8,663 bases of DNA. Source: Bacteroidota bacterium (GTDB lineage: Bacteria; Bacteroidota; Bacteroidia; Bacteroidales; Prolixibacteraceae). The notes under the pieces are model-generated. The model saw only the letters and a list, made by a program, of their open reading frames with translations. It searched no databases and had not been told where the DNA came from. Below, in pieces: positions 1-5,614 of this stretch (positions within the stretch are counted from its first letter, which is position 1; every line of letters begins with the position of its first letter). The position numbers and the translations under genes were made by a program. The stretch spans positions 1 through 8,663 of the forward strand of contig JAUYEQ010000210.1 of assembly GCA_030691295.1 (NCBI GenBank). Direction: 5' to 3'.

Positions 1-431
1 AAATACGGAGCTGGCTGACGACTGAAAACTCGGAATTCTTTGCCAAAAGCGAATTTTTGATTGCTTTTCCTGAAGATAAAACTCAGGTTCTGAATGCGCT
101 TTCAGAACAACTCCGTGTGATTAGTTTTGGCTTGCCGATGGCGCAATTCAAGAAGAATGATTTGTTGCCGGAACATACTTTTGCCCTTTCAGTTGACCGC
201 AATCCTGCCATCTTCGAAACGGTTGAGCTAAACCTGCGTGATGCGCTTCTTTTTCAGAAAAAGGAAGAAATCAGGATTGATTCAACCGTAAAAGGCTGGA
301 TGTTGGTTCAATTCCAAGGTGTTCCTCTTGGCTTTGTAAAAAACCTTGGGAACCGGGCCAATAACTATTTCCCGAAGGAATGGCGAATAAGAATGAATTT
401 GCCTGAATTGCCGGAGCCGTGGTATAAATGA
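1..431 (+). CDS. RsmF-like rRNA (cytosine-C5)-methyltransferase, C-terminal part (5' end outside window)
   Basis: The reading frame is open from base 3 without a stop and ends at TGA 429-431, so only about the last 142 residues are present; the SAM-binding catalytic domain lies to the left of the window. The visible part resembles the RNA-binding C-terminal domain of RsmF/NOL1-NOP2-Sun family enzymes (Nol1_Nop2_Fmu_2 type): a 'LRVISFGLPMAQFKKNDLLP' segment followed by HTFALSVD, and near the end the hallmark VPLGFVKNLGNRANNYFP followed by KEWRIR. Family members methylate C5 of a cytosine in 16S rRNA (or tRNA) using SAM in the cytoplasm. A TTG at 57 is an internal codon and not the start. The domain ends naturally, so the 3' end is intact. 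It borders the AT-rich accessory segment that begins right after its stop. Which RNA position it modifies cannot be told from this fragment. Confidence 0.85.
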   Translation, partial: IRSWLTTENSEFFAKSEFLIAFPEDKTQVLNALSEQLRVISFGLPMAQFKKNDLLPEHTFALSVDRNPAIFETVELNLRDALLFQKKEEIRIDSTVKGWMLVQFQGVPLGFVKNLGNRANNYFPKEWRIRMNLPELPEPWYK

Positions 432-432
432 G

Positions 433-457
433 TTTCAGTTCCATATTTCAAGTTCCA
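433..457. repeat. Two imperfect copies of TTTCA(A)GTTCCA
   Basis: TTTCAGTTCCA (433-443) is followed two bases later by TTTCAAGTTCCA (446-457), and then by AAGTT. The copies sit directly after the methyltransferase stop codon and before the RhuM remnant, exactly where the sequence turns AT-rich. Short repeats built from TTTCAAGTTCCA-like units are, as I recall, common between genes in some Bacteroidota, but I cannot check copy number here. The repeat is directly visible; any role is unknown. Confidence 0.4.
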
Positions 458-474
458 AGTTGTCGGTTTGAATT

Positions 475-815
475 TTGCTTTACACCACGCCAAATGGCAA
501 GGTGAAAGTGGAAATCTATTTACAAAACGAAACAATTTGGCTAACACAACAGAAAATTGCCGATCTGTTTGGAGTTGAAAGAAGCGTGATAACCAAACAT
601 TTGAAAAATATTTTTGAGGAAGGTGAATTAATGAAAGAGGCAACTTGTGCAAAAATTGCACAAGTTCAAATTGAGGGCGGACGAGAGGTTACCCGAAACA
701 TCGAGTTTTAAATCTCGATGCCATTATTTCGGTTGGATATCGCGTAAATTCAACTCAGGCAACCCATTTTCGGATTTGGGCGACTTCAATTCTTAACGGA
801 ACTTTCGTTGCCTGA
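475..815 (+). pseudogene. RhuM-family protein, frameshifted and truncated remnant
   Basis: The first frame (475-711) encodes LLYTTPNGKVKVEIYLQ, then TIWLTQQKIADLFGVERS and a helix-turn-helix-like HLKNIFEEGEL. This is the N-terminal region of RhuM-family proteins (DNA-binding-like, often found in pathogenicity or defence islands). It stops at TAA 709-711. From 711 the next frame continues the same protein as NLDAIISVGYRVNSTQATH and FRIWATSIL, up to TGA 813-815. One base has therefore been lost near 709: TTTTAAAT where TTTTATAAT would give the expected EFYNLD. The family normally runs to about 300 residues or more; similarity here stops after FRIWATSIL (codon 792-794), exactly at the stop codon of the converging toxin frame. 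The 5' end also lacks a good start: only TTG 475, with a stop at 469-471. I infer a dead fragment. The family assignment is strong; its function is poorly known. Confidence 0.8.
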
Positions 816-891
816 TATGATCAGTACTAATCACAGTTAGCATGTTTTCAAATCCGATGCTTTTTGAATCGAACAGGTTTTTCAAATACTC
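793..891 (-). pseudogene. Out-of-frame C-terminal tail of the DUF5615 toxin
   Basis: Reading the minus strand from base 891 gives EYLKNLFDSKSIGFENML followed by TVISTDHIRQRKFR and TAA at 795-793, a typical end for DUF5615 proteins. The upstream frame reaches this point as FQPNQPG. A two-base loss from a GGAGAG-like run, or one extra base near 889-893, explains the shift. Joining the frames would give a protein of about 118 residues, the usual length for the family. The stop codon at 793 lies exactly where the opposing RhuM remnant loses similarity. Confidence 0.75.
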
Positions 892-1147
892 CTGGTTGAT
901 TTGGTTGAAAATAATCCCATCGAAAATAAATCACTCCAGCCAGAGGTTTATATCCTTTTCTGAATGTCAGTTCACCATAATCACGATCAAAAGTTAGGAT
1001 TGTTCTCTGCTCTTTCGTTGCCAGTTCAATAACTTCACTATCAAGAATTCCAGCAAAATCCTGACCTACAGCAATAATATCATACCCTGCTTCCTTTAGA
1101 ATTTTTATACTTGTCAATGGGAAATTTTCGTTTGCCAGAAACCTCAT
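848..1147 (-). CDS. DUF5615 PIN-like toxin, C-terminus altered by a frameshift
   Basis: The 99-residue open frame starts with MRFLANENFPLTSIKILKEA and has AGYDIIAVGQD, then DSEVIELA, TILTFDRDYGEL and AGVIYFR. This is the DUF5615 pattern, a PIN-like putative ribonuclease. Likely active-site acids by analogy with PIN folds are E7, D36/E38 and D54/D56; position 6 is Asn. The ATG overlaps the stop of the upstream DUF433 gene by one base (TAATG), so the two are probably translationally coupled as a toxin-antitoxin operon. From about residue 86 the frame leaves the family: the expected tail, ending HIRQRKFR, is encoded in another frame down to 793 (separate entry). The ORF as it stands ends in an unrelated basic tail (EKPVRFKKHRI). 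The toxin may be inactive, or this may be a sequencing error. The family call is confident; toxic activity is inferred. Confidence 0.85.
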   Translation of the reverse strand: MRFLANENFPLTSIKILKEAGYDIIAVGQDFAGILDSEVIELATKEQRTILTFDRDYGELTFRKGYKPLAGVIYFRWDYFQPNQPGVFEKPVRFKKHRI

Positions 1148-1386
1148 TAGGCTGATTTTAGTGGTTCATTATAATACAAACCATCTTTTAGAAAATCCTG
1201 AATGAAAGCGAAAACTGCTTGTAAACTCTCTCTTGAAAGCCTGGGATAATTTTCAAGAATTTGTTGTTCTGTCCAGCCAGAGGCAAGTAAACCAATGATA
1301 TGCTCAACAGAAAGTCGGGTTCCTTTAATGATTGGCTTACCTACCAAAATATTATCATTAGTTTCTATATAAGCTTTCCAATTCAT
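1147..1386 (-). CDS. DUF433 family antitoxin
   Basis: This 79-residue protein contains the DUF433 core: a GKPIIKGTRLSVEHIIGLL segment, then ASGWTEQQILENYPRLSRES and LQAVFAFIQDFL. DUF433 proteins are small winged-helix or HTH-like antitoxins usually paired with DUF5615 PIN-like toxins, as here: the toxin ATG is fused to this gene's stop (TAATG at 1149-1145). It is complete and has normal family length. By family analogy it would neutralise the partner toxin and may repress its own operon. A TAnnTTTG match lies only a few bases before the ATG, hinting at a nearly leaderless transcript. There is no Shine-Dalgarno, as is usual in Bacteroidota. The family call is strong; the antitoxin role is inferred from the pairing. 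Confidence 0.88.
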   Translation of the reverse strand: MNWKAYIETNDNILVGKPIIKGTRLSVEHIIGLLASGWTEQQILENYPRLSRESLQAVFAFIQDFLKDGLYYNEPLKSA

Positions 1387-1390
1387 AATG

Positions 1391-1398
1391 CAAATCTA
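1391..1398 (-). promoter_or_regulatory. Possible -7 box of the DUF433/DUF5615 operon
   Basis: TAGATTTG on the minus strand matches the Bacteroidota -7 consensus TAnnTTTG at all fixed positions and lies 4 bases before the ATG at 1386-1384. No convincing -33 TTG element is seen 19-21 bases upstream. If used, the transcript would start at or next to the ATG. Weak evidence, because an 8-base AT-rich motif can occur by chance. Confidence 0.25.
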
Positions 1399-1553
1399 AT
1401 ATTTTGAAGTGGATCGTAACTCGTTTGGATATTGATTTTTCAAATCACCGTATGGATTAATTTTTATAGATAAATAAATCCCTAACTTCTCTTGTTAGTT
1501 GAGTACCTGAACATTCCGTGCTTGCGTAGGAAGATATATCTAAAATTCAGTTA

Positions 1554-1568
1554 GTTCCATTTTGGAAC
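1554..1568. other. Small perfect hairpin GTTCCA-TTT-TGGAAC
   Basis: A 6-bp perfect inverted repeat with a 3-base loop lies in the intergenic stretch 1387-1665, about 20 bases beyond the terminator on the minus strand. It has no T tract. It could be an operator-like palindrome or chance. The rest of the stretch shows nothing I can name apart from the terminator at 1582-1620 and the -7-like box at 1391-1398. Confidence 0.25.
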
Positions 1569-1581
1569 GAGCTCTAGCCAA

Positions 1582-1620
1582 TTAAAAATGCCCGTCTCTT
1601 TATTTTAAGAAACGGGCATT
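1582..1620 (-). terminator. Rho-independent terminator of the protease/T9SS gene
   Basis: Bases 1587-1600 and 1607-1620 form a 14-bp stem (AATGCCCGTCTCTT / AAGAAACGGGCATT) with a 6-base loop. The single imperfect pair is a G-T wobble when read on the minus strand and a mismatch on the plus strand, and the minus-strand transcript ends in a T run (ATTTTTAAT) just past the stem. Both facts point to termination of minus-strand transcription 46 bases after the stop of the T9SS-tailed gene. Confidence 0.85.
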
Positions 1621-1665
1621 AGACTTGATCTATAATATCATTCTCCACAATAACCTCCGGTTTTT

Positions 1666-2811
1666 TTATTGTTTAACAATTTTGATTGACTTACTGAAAT
1701 TGGCAGTGATTAAACGACAGATATAAGCTCCACTTTTTAAATTTGAAGCGTCATAACTAATCATGATTTCACCGGCTTCGTATTCGGTATTAGTAACTAC
1801 AAATATTTGACGACCTTGAAGATCGTAAATACTTAAGTTAATCTGACCGTGTTTTTTCATTGAGATTTTAATGTTAGTATTATCGCTAACCGGATTAGGA
1901 TAAATACTAAAGGTGTATTCTGGCTCAATGATTGTTTCAACAGCTACATTGAAATCTACTTTCACACTGACAACTAAATTAGCTGAAGCTTGGCCATCGC
2001 TTACTACTACCGTAAAAGTATAGGTGTTAGCGTTTGCAGACAAGAAAGTTAGCTTTCCGTTACTAGTCAAGTTTACCTCTGGTAAAGAATGCAAAATCGT
2101 GAAAGTAAGTGGGTCACCATCTAAATCATTTGCTTCAAACTGATAGTCTAACGTTTTATTAGTGTAAGTTGTTAGAGTTCCAGGATTTGTTACAAAAGTT
2201 GGAGCAGCGTTAACGTTTGGTGGCTTAACAATTATTATTATTAGAGTAGAAACTGAGCTAACCCCGTCACTGACAGTAATCTTGAAAATAAATTTACCTT
2301 CATGTGGCTCTATATAGGGAGCGATAAAAGAAAAGTTACCAGTCGTTGGATTCAAAGAAACAGTAAAATGAATTGGACTATAATTATCTACTCCAGAATA
2401 AGTTAGTGGTTGATTAGGACCAGTAGCTTCAAACTGAAAACTAAACAAAGTAATCTGCTTAACCATAGTTTCGCCAGGCAGAGTTTTAGTAAACTCTAAA
2501 GGTTTAACCACTATTATTTCAGATACTTTAACATTAAAGTTCTTAGTAATACTGTAGAAACCATCAGTAGCTTTAACACTAAAAGGAAAATCACCAATCT
2601 GATTAGACAAAAAAGTAAATTGACCAGTGGCAGAATTAATTGTTCCGCCTAAGCCACTTACCAATGAATAAACAATCGGAGTATTTTCTGGATCAGTTGC
2701 TTTAAAATCAAAGCTTGTGCTAGAACCTTGTGTAACATTTAAATCACCACTTGGAACTTGCGTGAAAACTGGAGTAGTGTTTATTACTTCAGAATAAGAA
2801 GAAAAATCTTC
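1666..2811 (-). CDS. Ig/cadherin-like repeats with T9SS C-terminal sorting domain (3' part of the split protease gene)
   Basis: The frame is open from 2811 to TAA at 1668-1666 (381 codons) but has no credible start; the first usable codon is TTG 2664, in the middle of an Ig-like domain. It encodes about three repeats of 85-95 residues: the first from PVFTQVPSGDLNV (about 2772) through GGTINSATGQFTFLS to KATDGFYSITK; the second around SLNPTTGNFSFIAPY and KITVSDGVSS; the third from AAPTFVTNPGTLTTY through NDLDGDPLTF to VVVSDGQAS. The end is a type A T9SS sorting domain: FSIYPNPVSDNTNIKIS, LSIYDLQGRQIF, SGAYICRL, KSIKIVKQ. T9SS cargo crosses the outer membrane and is released or anchored at the surface. 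Removing one T near 2804 joins this frame to the protease upstream, giving one protein of 656 residues. I infer a single gene. The region is AT-rich (20 of 60 bases G+C at 2101-2160). A strong terminator follows. Confidence 0.85.
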   Translation of the reverse strand, partial: EDFSSYSEVINTTPVFTQVPSGDLNVTQGSSTSFDFKATDPENTPIVYSLVSGLGGTINSATGQFTFLSNQIGDFPFSVKATDGFYSITKNFNVKVSEIIVVKPLEFTKTLPGETMVKQITLFSFQFEATGPNQPLTYSGVDNYSPIHFTVSLNPTTGNFSFIAPYIEPHEGKFIFKITVSDGVSSVSTLIIIIVKPPNVNAAPTFVTNPGTLTTYTNKTLDYQFEANDLDGDPLTFTILHSLPEVNLTSNGKLTFLSANANTYTFTVVVSDGQASANLVVSVKVDFNVAVETIIEPEYTFSIYPNPVSDNTNIKISMKKHGQINLSIYDLQGRQIFVVTNTEYEAGEIMISYDASNLKSGAYICRLITANFSKSIKIVKQ

Positions 2812-2827
2812 TTATTCTGAAGTAATA
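2782..2827. repeat. Perfect 21-bp inverted repeat with AAAA loop at the gene break
   Basis: Bases 2782-2802 are the exact reverse complement of 2807-2827, separated only by AAAA (2803-2806). The arm starts TATTACTTCAG and ends AATAAGAAGA. On the coding (minus) strand the loop belongs to a run of five Ts, and this is where the protease frame and the T9SS frame fall out of register. No T tract follows the hairpin on either strand, so it does not look like a terminator. A perfect long hairpin inside coding sequence is unusual and suggests a template-switch event or an assembly fold-back. Confidence 0.9.
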
Positions 2828-3637
2828 GTCATACGAATCGCTGGTATAAAAATAGAACCAATTATAATCAAAATAGAAATGGCCGCCAGCTGGCTCCTTG
2901 TAGGAGTTAATAGCCTGAAAAGCTCCTCTACCCTGGGCTGTTTTTATAGTATCATTGTAACCGACAATGGTCACGGCATGTGCATAATACATACTATCTG
3001 CACTAATACCCTTATAGCAACTATAAACATTATTTTTTGTTGTCATCTTTTCGAAATAATGAAAAATAGTTAAGCCCAGAGTAAAAGACAAAGAATCTTT
3101 GAGTGCATTTATTCGCTGACCAATCAAATCTACGTCAGCGCCGTGATCACGAAAATTATCTTTAGTCATTCGTTTAGACTTAAATGGTAAAGATTTTTGT
3201 TTAACCTCTGCACTTGGTGAATAATTTTCATCTTGTTCATTAATTGGAAATTCCGAAACAGTTGCACAACCAGAATCCTTCATTAAATATACGGCTTTTC
3301 CAAAATATGAACCACCAGCAGTTTCCGGATTGATTACATAACTCCACACAAAATTATGATTAAACTGATTAGCTTCTAACTTAGGATCTCTCCCAAATTC
3401 CTTATTCCAAATTGATGATTTCAAATAGTATACGAAAGAAAACATTGTACAATTACGTATAGCTTCTTGACTCCTCACCGGAGGAAACCACTGGCTATTA
3501 TGAACTACTAAAGGCAAAGTTTGCCCAAAAGATAGAGTTGATAATAAAACAAAAATTATTACCAGATTTATCCTTTTTTGAATATCCCTTTTATTGGGTT
3601 TACAGAACACCCTCCACGCCTGAGAAAGTTGCTTCAT
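2789..3637 (-). CDS. Secreted papain-like (C1A) cysteine protease, N-terminal part of the split T9SS gene
   Basis: This is the 282-residue open frame from ATG 3637. Residues 1-24 are a basic, unusually long n-region, then a hydrophobic stretch (INLVIIFVLLSTLSFG) with likely cleavage near G38/Q39, a Sec signal peptide. The peptidase domain follows: VRSQEAIRNCTMFSF aligns with the papain VxxQGxxGSCWAF motif, giving oxyanion Gln57 and nucleophile Cys63; YAHAVTIVGYND gives His220; QAINSYKEP gives Asn244; then GGHFYFDYNWF. The triad is complete, so activity is plausible. There is no evident inhibitory propeptide. The last residues (FFFLF, stop at 2789) come from a shifted frame inside a perfect palindrome; one T fewer would read RRFSSYSEVINTTP and continue into Ig repeats and a T9SS tail. 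As it stands the protein would be exported to the periplasm without its sorting signal. It starts 32 bp after the RelE-type gene, probably on the same transcript. No Shine-Dalgarno is seen. The family is confident; the substrate is unknown. Confidence 0.85.
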   Translation of the reverse strand: MKQLSQAWRVFCKPNKRDIQKRINLVIIFVLLSTLSFGQTLPLVVHNSQWFPPVRSQEAIRNCTMFSFVYYLKSSIWNKEFGRDPKLEANQFNHNFVWSYVINPETAGGSYFGKAVYLMKDSGCATVSEFPINEQDENYSPSAEVKQKSLPFKSKRMTKDNFRDHGADVDLIGQRINALKDSLSFTLGLTIFHYFEKMTTKNNVYSCYKGISADSMYYAHAVTIVGYNDTIKTAQGRGAFQAINSYKEPAGGHFYFDYNWFYFYTSDSYDYYFRIRRFFFLF

Positions 3638-3669
3638 AGAGTTGGAATAAAAAAAAGAATTATCTGGTT

Positions 3670-4005
3670 TTAAATATCTTTGATGAATGAAAGAATCTCT
3701 TTATCTGAAATGCTGTCATGCTCTGATTTGTCGTAAATGGTAATCAGAAATATAACTGTATTTGTAATTTGTACGTGTGTTATAACCCTTGCCCCACCAG
3801 ATTTTCCTTTTCCTTTGCTGCCTATGGCTAACCTTATTTTATAGCAATCGTGCCCAAGTGGTTTTCCTTGTTTTGGTTCGTCAGAGAGCGATTCAATTAA
3901 AACAGCCAGTTCTTGCTTTAATGAAGGGTACTTTTTTAGCAAATGCCTGGCATCTTTCTTAAACTTGCCGGTAACTTCAACCTTAAAGTTCATTGAGGAA
4001 ATCAT
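3670..4005 (-). CDS. RelE/ParE-superfamily toxin
   Basis: This 111-residue protein has KFKKDARHLLKKYPSLKQE at the N-terminus, then SLSDEPKQGKPLGHDCYKIR, SGGARVITHVQ and TVIFLITIYDKSE. That pattern is typical of RelE/ParE-fold type II toxins, most of which are ribosome-dependent mRNA endonucleases. The start is ambiguous: ATG 4005 (MISSM...) or the fifth residue, ATG 3993 (MNFKVEV...), which fits homologues better. Either start lies inside the end of the antitoxin gene (overlap of 23 or 11 bases), so the pair is translationally coupled. Length and core are intact, with no sign of decay. Candidate catalytic residues are the basic ones in the RLAIGSKGKGKSGGAR stretch and the later Y/K/H of YDKSEH, by family analogy only. 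The protease gene starts 32 bp downstream. Confidence 0.88.
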   Translation of the reverse strand: MISSMNFKVEVTGKFKKDARHLLKKYPSLKQELAVLIESLSDEPKQGKPLGHDCYKIRLAIGSKGKGKSGGARVITHVQITNTVIFLITIYDKSEHDSISDKEILSFIKDI

Positions 4006-4204
4006 TAGCTGATTGGAGTTTTATCTTTCCCTGTTTGGCCAGTTTTACTTCTTCAACAGCACCTTTAAGTTCATAGAAAAATGATTTCTTATCCCGAAGT
4101 TTTTCAAGTTCTTTGAGTTCCTTCTGTATCTTCAGCCAGTCATTTATTGGTAATTGTACTGCACTTTTATGACCTTTTTTATCCGTAATGTATTGTAGTT
4201 CCAT
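3983..4204 (-). CDS. Antitoxin of the RelE-type pair
   Basis: This 73-residue protein is encoded directly upstream of, and overlapping, the RelE/ParE-type toxin. The N-terminal part (MELQYITDKKGHKSAVQLP, then INDWLKIQKELKELEKL) resembles the Phd/YefM-like or 'prevent-host-death'-type DNA-binding segment seen in short antitoxins. The C-terminal part (ELKGAVEEVKLAKQGKIKL followed by QSANDFLNEL) is the toxin-wrapping helix common in partners of this toxin class. It probably neutralises the toxin and represses its own promoter; a TAnnTTTG -7 box lies 25 bases upstream. The exact antitoxin family is uncertain because the sequence is short; the role follows from position, length and the tail pattern. 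Confidence 0.8.
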   Translation of the reverse strand: MELQYITDKKGHKSAVQLPINDWLKIQKELKELEKLRDKKSFFYELKGAVEEVKLAKQGKIKLQSANDFLNEL

Positions 4205-4228
4205 AACATTTAATCTTTAATACGCTAG

Positions 4229-4236
4229 CAAAGATA
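4229..4236 (-). promoter_or_regulatory. Likely -7 box of the RelE-type toxin-antitoxin operon
   Basis: TATCTTTG on the minus strand matches TAnnTTTG at every fixed position and lies 24 bases before the antitoxin ATG (4204), giving a short leader. No clear TTG -33 element is visible. If the operon runs on, this promoter could also drive the protease gene down to the terminator at 1582-1620. Confidence 0.4.
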
Positions 4237-4313
4237 AGAATAGTTTGTTCTCTAATGAAGGCTTAGAGTATTATAACTTTTACCGGAGTTAAACTGAGAC
4301 TGAACACTTTTTC

Positions 4314-5588
4314 CTATTTCCCAATCCGGTACAAAAACTTATCTGTCCTCAAAATTATATTGTCCCGAACAATTGCCGGAGTAGCCTTTACCTGTCCTTC
4401 CAGTTGATTTTCTGCAATTAATTGAAAAGTCAGACCTGGCTTAATCACGTATGTTTTTCCTTTCAGGCTGAACAAATAAATGTTTCCGGAGGCATACAAA
4501 ACAGAAGCGTTGAACTGATCTTTCAGCTTGGTTTTCCAGATTACCGCCCCGGTTTTTGCACTCAGACAGGTGAGGTCGCCGCGCTCGTGAACCATGTAAA
4601 TCAGGCTATCCACAATTACCGGTGTCGAAATCTGCGGAACATCTTCGGCAACTTCCCAAGGAACGTGTGTTTTGGTAATATCACCGGTTCCGGTCGGATC
4701 AACAGCCAGGATCCGGACATAAAAAGTTCCGCCTTCGGGAAACATCCAACCCGAATTGACATATACCATTCCGTTGTAACTCAAATTCATCGCAACAGTT
4801 GAATCATCACCGTAAAAAACCTGCCATATCTCTTTTCCGGTTTCAGGTTCATAAGCAATACAAAGTTGCGCGCCGTTGCTGACCAACTGGTCTTTGCCGT
4901 TGACTTCAACCACAATTGGCGTACAGTAAGCTTTCCGGTAAACAGGCTCCACATTTTTGTAAAATTCCTGCGGGCGTTCGGTTTTCCAAACGGTTTTTCC
5001 GGTGCGTTTATCCAATGCAATCAGGTACTGAACATCGGTTCCTTCGATGTGAAGAATCAGCAGATTTTTATAAAGAATGGGTGATGATGCCGCTCCCTGC
5101 ATGTGTTCACAATTCAAATCGGTGCGAGTCCAGACGATTTCGAAATTCCGGGTATCAACGCAGGCCGTTCCGTATGTTCCGTAATGCACGTAAACAAAAT
5201 TTTCTTCAATGCACGGAGTAGAGGTTGCATAACTGTTGGTGGGATGGATGTGCTGAACCGAATCAGGTTTGAAAAGCATCAATTCTTTCAGAATTTTTCC
5301 GGAGTCAAAATCAGTACAAATAGCAAACAGTTCCTTGCCATCATCAGTGGCCGAACTTGTCCAAATTTGATCGCCAAAAACAACCGGCGACGACCAGGCT
5401 ACTCCGCGAATTTCGGTTTTCCACAATACGTTGCTGGTTTCGCTCCAGTTTATAGGTACATTTTTGCTCAATGAATGCCCGTCGAGTTTACTTCCGCGAA
5501 GATGCGTCCAGTTTTCCTGTTCCTGGGCGGATAAGCCAAAAGAAAAGACAAGGGCAAAGAAAAAGAATATTGGTAGGTTTGGTTTCAT
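4314..5588 (-). CDS. Exported PQQ-type beta-propeller protein
   Basis: This is a 424-residue protein with a clear signal peptide (MKPNLPIFFFFALVFSFGLS, cleavage near AQ at 21-23), so it is periplasmic or extracellular. The mature protein opens with NWTHLRGSKLDGHS, the W..xRGxxxDG start of a PQQ-like (WD40-like/BamB-type) repeat family seen in Planctomycetes, Verrucomicrobia and Bacteroidota. Repeated blades follow with the 'SSPVV...G/N..I/V' and 'LDxxTGKxVW' signatures: WSSPVVFGDQIW, YATSTPCIEENFVYV, AASSPILYKNLLIL with LIALDKRTGKTVWKTE, YEPETGKEIWQ, ISTPVIVDSLIYMV with SAKTGAVIWKTK, and ATPAIVRDNIILR near the end. Seven or eight blades fit the length. No T9SS tail or lipobox is seen. It could bind a partner protein or a cofactor; catalysis with PQQ is not implied. 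It is in the same direction as pepD, 120 bp downstream of it. The product family is confident; the role is unknown. Confidence 0.87.
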   Translation of the reverse strand: MKPNLPIFFFFALVFSFGLSAQEQENWTHLRGSKLDGHSLSKNVPINWSETSNVLWKTEIRGVAWSSPVVFGDQIWTSSATDDGKELFAICTDFDSGKILKELMLFKPDSVQHIHPTNSYATSTPCIEENFVYVHYGTYGTACVDTRNFEIVWTRTDLNCEHMQGAASSPILYKNLLILHIEGTDVQYLIALDKRTGKTVWKTERPQEFYKNVEPVYRKAYCTPIVVEVNGKDQLVSNGAQLCIAYEPETGKEIWQVFYGDDSTVAMNLSYNGMVYVNSGWMFPEGGTFYVRILAVDPTGTGDITKTHVPWEVAEDVPQISTPVIVDSLIYMVHERGDLTCLSAKTGAVIWKTKLKDQFNASVLYASGNIYLFSLKGKTYVIKPGLTFQLIAENQLEGQVKATPAIVRDNIILRTDKFLYRIGK

Positions 5589-5614
5589 TGGGTTAGTTGT
5601 TTATTTGATTTTCC

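Noticed and set aside
365..661. Minus-strand 98-codon open frame over the methyltransferase end and RhuM remnant
   Set aside because: Antisense to two recognisable protein sequences, with no motif of its own.
2664..2664. TTG 2664 as the true start of a separate Ig/T9SS gene
   Set aside because: It falls in the middle of an Ig-like domain, with coherent domain sequence continuing upstream to about 2772, and would give no signal peptide to a T9SS substrate.
2782..2827. The palindrome as a transcription terminator
   Set aside because: There is no T tract after either arm, and it interrupts what reads as one gene; the true terminator is at 1582-1620.
2879..3073. Plus-strand 64-codon open frame inside the protease gene
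   Set aside because: Antisense to the protease catalytic region, with no family features.
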